Positions 7,049 to 8,958 of a DNA stretch of 8,958 bases are shown in pieces. A model generated the notes under the pieces. It was not told the DNA's origin and searched no databases. It was given only the letters and a program-made list of their open reading frames with translations. The position numbers and the translations under genes were made by a program. The first letter of the stretch is position 1. Every line of letters begins with the position of its first letter. The stretch covers positions 1 through 8,958 of the forward strand of contig NZ_JBGCDL010000259.1 of assembly GCF_045105435.1 (NCBI RefSeq). Reading direction: 5' to 3'. This stretch comes from Kordia sp045105435. Lineage in GTDB: Bacteria; Bacteroidota; Bacteroidia; Flavobacteriales; Flavobacteriaceae.

Positions 7049-7056
7049 GAAATCCG

Positions 7057-7080
7057 TATTTTTGTAGCGTTTTAAATTTG
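7057..7080 (+). promoter_or_regulatory. Tandem -7 boxes upstream of crtY
   Basis: TATTTTTG (7057-7064) and TAAATTTG (7073-7080) both fit TAnnTTTG exactly. They lie just after the dnaB stop codon. Neither has a good TTTG at the -33 distance. Start sites would fall near 7070 or 7086. The second would put the start inside the adjoining palindrome, so the first is preferred. The leader would be about 70 nt. Confidence 0.5.
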
Positions 7081-7082
7081 TC

Positions 7083-7102
7083 ATTCCTGCGCAGGCAGGA
7101 AT
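7083..7102. repeat. Short palindromic REP-like repeat
   Basis: ATTCCTGC (7083-7090) and GCAGGAAT (7095-7102) are perfect 8-bp arms around the loop GCAG. The element is preceded by GTC and followed by CC, matching a GTCATTCCTGC...GCAGGAATCC unit that I recall recurring between genes in many bacterial genomes. It resembles in form the Neisseria dRS3 repeat ATTCCC-N8-GGGAAT. It is GC-rich against its surroundings and lacks a following T tract, so it is not a standard terminator. It would form a hairpin in the crtY leader. Confidence 0.7.
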
Positions 7103-7142
7103 CCAAAGTTTGTTCAAATCAAAAAAAAAGAACACTTTCTAC

Positions 7143-8291
7143 ATGAAATATGACTACATCATTGCAGGATCAGGATGCGCAGGATTAAGCTTGCTATATC
7201 GCATGTTGAAAGATTCGCAATTGAGCAAAAAACATATTCTAGTTGTTGACAAAGCGCAGAAAAACAAAAACGATCGTACGTGGTGTTTCTGGGAAAAAGG
7301 AAACGGATTGTTTGAACCAATTGTAACGCATCAATGGGAAACTCTGGAGTTTTTGTCTGATGATTTTCAACGTAAATTTGACATGACGGAATATCGTTAT
7401 AAAATGATTCAAGGAATTGACTTTTATAACTTTGTGATCAATTTTGCAAAGCAATTTGAAAATGTAACATTCATTTCGGAAAATATTACCGCAATTACTA
7501 CTGTGAACGATCTCGCTGAAGTTGCTACTGAAAATTCAAGTTACAAAGCAAACTACGTTTTCAATTCTACAAGTTTGTTCTATCCAAAAATGGACACCAA
7601 AAATTCATTACTACAACATTTTGAAGGTTGGGTAATTAAAACTAAAAACCCAGTTTTTGATAAAAATGTTGGGCGATTGATGGATTTTCGACTTTCGCAA
7701 GAACACGGCGCAACATTTATGTATGTTTTGCCAACAAGCGAAACGGAAGCGTTGGTAGAATATACCTTATTCACTGAAAAAATTCTCAAAAAAGAACAAT
7801 ACAAAACGGCGTTACAAAACTACATTCAAGACTATTTACAAATTGATCAATATGAAGTGTTGCATACAGAATTTGGAATTATTCCAATGTCGTTGGCAAA
7901 ATTTTCTAGAAAAGTTCCGAAAGAAAAACACATTATCAATTTAGGAACTGCGGGCGGATTTACCAAAGCGAGTAGCGGTTATACGTTTCAATTCGTTCAA
8001 AAACATACGGAAAACATCATCCAATTATTAAAAGATGGAAAACATCCAAATCCGCAATTGACCTTTCGCGACAAAATGTATCAATGGTATGACAGAACGC
8101 TATTAGAAGTGATTCTTTCTGAAAAAATGGACGGAAAAGAAATCTTTGCTACGATATTTAAAAACCGCGAAATTGAAACTATTTTGGCGTTTTTAGGCAA
8201 TGAAAGTTCCGTTTGGGAAGATGTCAAAGTGATGAGTTGCTTGCCAATACTACCGTTTTTAACTTCGGGAATGAAACAATTGCGATCCTAA
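7143..8291 (+). CDS. crtY: Lycopene beta-cyclase
   Basis: CrtY closes the beta-ionone rings of lycopene to make beta-carotene, a membrane-associated flavoenzyme reaction that is redox-neutral overall. In Flavobacteriaceae this leads to zeaxanthin-type yellow pigments and, through beta-carotene cleavage, to retinal for rhodopsins. The 382-residue protein begins with a Rossmann FAD motif, YIIAGSGCAGLSLLYRM (5-21), with D36 in VVDK at the ribose-binding position. CrtY signatures follow: NDRTWCFWE (43-51), FMYVLPTSETEALVEYTLF (192-210), where E206 is the likely counterpart of the catalytic glutamate of bacterial CrtY, and LGTAGGFTKASSGYTF (267-282). ATG 7143 places the FAD motif at the usual distance from the N-terminus; the in-frame TTG at 7110 would add a lysine-rich 11-residue stretch and was rejected. 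Other carotenoid genes (crtB, crtI, crtZ) are not in the window. A VOC-family gene follows after 13 nt, probably cotranscribed. Confidence 0.93.
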   Translation: MKYDYIIAGSGCAGLSLLYRMLKDSQLSKKHILVVDKAQKNKNDRTWCFWEKGNGLFEPIVTHQWETLEFLSDDFQRKFDMTEYRYKMIQGIDFYNFVINFAKQFENVTFISENITAITTVNDLAEVATENSSYKANYVFNSTSLFYPKMDTKNSLLQHFEGWVIKTKNPVFDKNVGRLMDFRLSQEHGATFMYVLPTSETEALVEYTLFTEKILKKEQYKTALQNYIQDYLQIDQYEVLHTEFGIIPMSLAKFSRKVPKEKHIINLGTAGGFTKASSGYTFQFVQKHTENIIQLLKDGKHPNPQLTFRDKMYQWYDRTLLEVILSEKMDGKEIFATIFKNREIETILAFLGNESSVWEDVKVMSCLPILPFLTSGMKQLRS

Positions 8292-8304
8292 AATCAATGA
8301 TATT

Positions 8305-8655
8305 TTGAAATTAAATTTACTTGTCATACGCACATCAAATCCAGCACTATTGAAAGCGCAGTATGAGAAGCTCGGTTTTGAGTTTGACTATCATCAACAT
8401 GGAAACGGACCATTTCATTATGCAGCTGAACAAAACGGATTTGTTTTTGAGATATATCCATTAACAAAATCTATGGAAAAAGCTGACAATTCGGTCAGAC
8501 TTGGCTTTGATATTCCCGATTTAGAAAATAAAATGCTAGCTTTAGAGAATTCAAATTGGAATATACTTTCTAAACCTACAGAAACGAAATGGGGTTTAGT
8601 AGCGTTGATTCAGGATTTGGATGGTAGAAAAGTGGAATTAAAAAATAAAATGTAG
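8305..8655 (+). CDS. VOC superfamily (glyoxalase/bleomycin-resistance fold) protein
   Basis: A 116-residue soluble protein with one vicinal-oxygen-chelate module of paired beta-alpha-beta-beta-beta units. Family marks are the opening strand and helix NLLVIRTSNPALLKAQYEKL (4-23) then GFEF, the strand end FVFEIYPL (46-53), and the closing DLDGRKVEL (104-112), a variant of the common DPDGN.(I/V)EL. E49 and E111 stand at typical metal-ligand positions, but the first-strand His of metal-dependent glyoxalases is replaced by Arg (R9). The full ligand set is therefore not evident, and the activity could be ring or C-C bond chemistry, ligand binding or none. I cannot assign a substrate. The start is a TTG: no in-frame ATG lies between it and an upstream TGA at 8272. 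An out-of-frame ATG at 8297 is 8 nt upstream. It lies 13 nt after crtY and is probably in the same operon; nothing ties it to carotenoids. Confidence 0.8.
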   Translation: MKLNLLVIRTSNPALLKAQYEKLGFEFDYHQHGNGPFHYAAEQNGFVFEIYPLTKSMEKADNSVRLGFDIPDLENKMLALENSNWNILSKPTETKWGLVALIQDLDGRKVELKNKM

Positions 8656-8693
8656 ACTTGTTGTGCATTTTGAATTTAAAAATATAACGAAGC

Positions 8694-8810
8694 GTCATTT
8701 CGAGTGATTTTGAGGTACGAAAAATTGTATCGAGAACTGTTTAGTTCAAAACATGCTATTCTCGATACAAATTTTACTCATTTTCAATCGTAAAATTCAC
8801 TTGAATTAAC
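8694..8810. repeat. Imperfect 117-bp inverted-repeat element (MITE/REP-like)
   Basis: The outer arms GTCATTTCGAGTGA (8694-8707) and TCACTTGAATTAAC (8797-8810) pair at 11 of 14 positions. The inner arms (8720-8736 and 8759-8775) pair at 16 of 17, with a perfect 12-bp core TTGTATCGAGAA / TTCTCGATACAA. A 22-nt loop separates them. Sequence between outer and inner arms also pairs partly (for example runs of A opposite T). It has no open frame and no transposase. The nested palindrome between two genes is what a non-autonomous mobile element or a large REP-type hairpin would look like. The CGTCATTTCGAG opening resembles repeats I recall from flavobacterial intergenic regions. It could also form a strong hairpin at the end of the VOC transcript. 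Confidence 0.65.
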
Positions 8811-8866
8811 AAATTTTATCAAAATGTACAATGGGGTTTCAGCATATTTCGTTTGCTAATTCATCG

Positions 8867-8874
8867 TATTTTCG
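8867..8874 (+). promoter_or_regulatory. Weak candidate -7 box before the right-edge gene
   Basis: TATTTTCG differs from TAnnTTTG at one position, the same T-to-C change as in the dnaB box. It lies 30 nt before the ATG at 8905. No TTTG is found at a suitable -33 distance. Confidence 0.25.
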
Positions 8875-8904
8875 GCAAGAAATGGAAGCATACAAGTTTG
8901 TCTT

Positions 8905-8958
8905 ATGAATATATTTTCTAAACTATTTGGCAGTAATACGAAGTCTAAAAAGCAAGTA
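8905..8958 (+). CDS. Start of an unidentified gene (partial, 18 codons)
   Basis: ATG 8905 opens a frame that runs to the window edge and encodes MNIFSKLFGSNTKSKKQV. The amphipathic start (NIFSKLFG) followed by a lysine-rich stretch is a common N-terminus for small cytosolic flavobacterial proteins, but 18 residues give no family. The ATG overlaps the stop of a 25-codon frame (8831-8908) as ATGA. Function unknown. Confidence 0.5.
   Translation, partial: MNIFSKLFGSNTKSKKQV

Noticed and set aside
7110..7142. TTG 7110 as the crtY start
   Set aside because: It would place a lysine-rich 11-residue stretch before the FAD-binding strand; ATG 7143 gives the usual spacing.
8647..8671. AAAATG / CATTTT dyad at the VOC stop as a terminator
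   Set aside because: The 6-bp stem is nearly all A-T, the loop is long, and no T tract follows.

Overview
The window looks like ordinary chromosome from a marine or aquatic member of the Flavobacteriaceae (Bacteroidota). It is AT-rich. Start codons have no Shine-Dalgarno sequence. Several promoters carry the Bacteroidota -7 box TAnnTTTG instead of a sigma70 TATAAT box. The proteins read as typical flavobacterial versions: a split transketolase, a Tgt without zinc cysteines, and a DnaB with an acidic C-terminal extension. I lean towards a Kordia-like organism, but that is an impression from the sequence and not a demonstrated assignment.

Layout, left to right. Positions 1-758 (minus strand) hold the N-terminal half of a two-gene transketolase, cut by the left window edge. 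A 367-bp intergenic region follows; it carries the transketolase promoter (minus) and a candidate tgt promoter (plus). Three plus-strand genes come next: tgt (tRNA queuosine modification), an LptF/LptG-type lipopolysaccharide-export permease, and an EamA/DMT-family transporter whose start overlaps the permease end by 14 nt. accA (fatty-acid synthesis) has its own promoter and a strong intrinsic terminator. dnaB (replicative helicase) follows with a probably leaderless start and two DnaA-box-like nonamers upstream. After dnaB there are tandem -7 boxes, a short palindromic repeat in the presumed leader, and crtY (lycopene beta-cyclase, carotenoid synthesis). A small VOC-fold protein follows 13 nt after crtY. 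The right end holds a 117-bp imperfect inverted repeat that resembles a MITE or large REP element, then the first 18 codons of a gene that continues past the window.

The genes do not form one pathway. tgt, the permease and the DMT transporter may be one transcription unit; accA and dnaB are separate housekeeping units; crtY and the VOC gene may be cotranscribed. I see no tRNA, rRNA, CRISPR array, insertion-sequence transposase or defence system, and no convincing novel multigene system. The most interesting points are small: an SSB-tail-like C-terminus on DnaB, DnaA-box-like sites before dnaB, a dyad over the transketolase -33 box, the two palindromic repeats, and the missing zinc ligands in Tgt.
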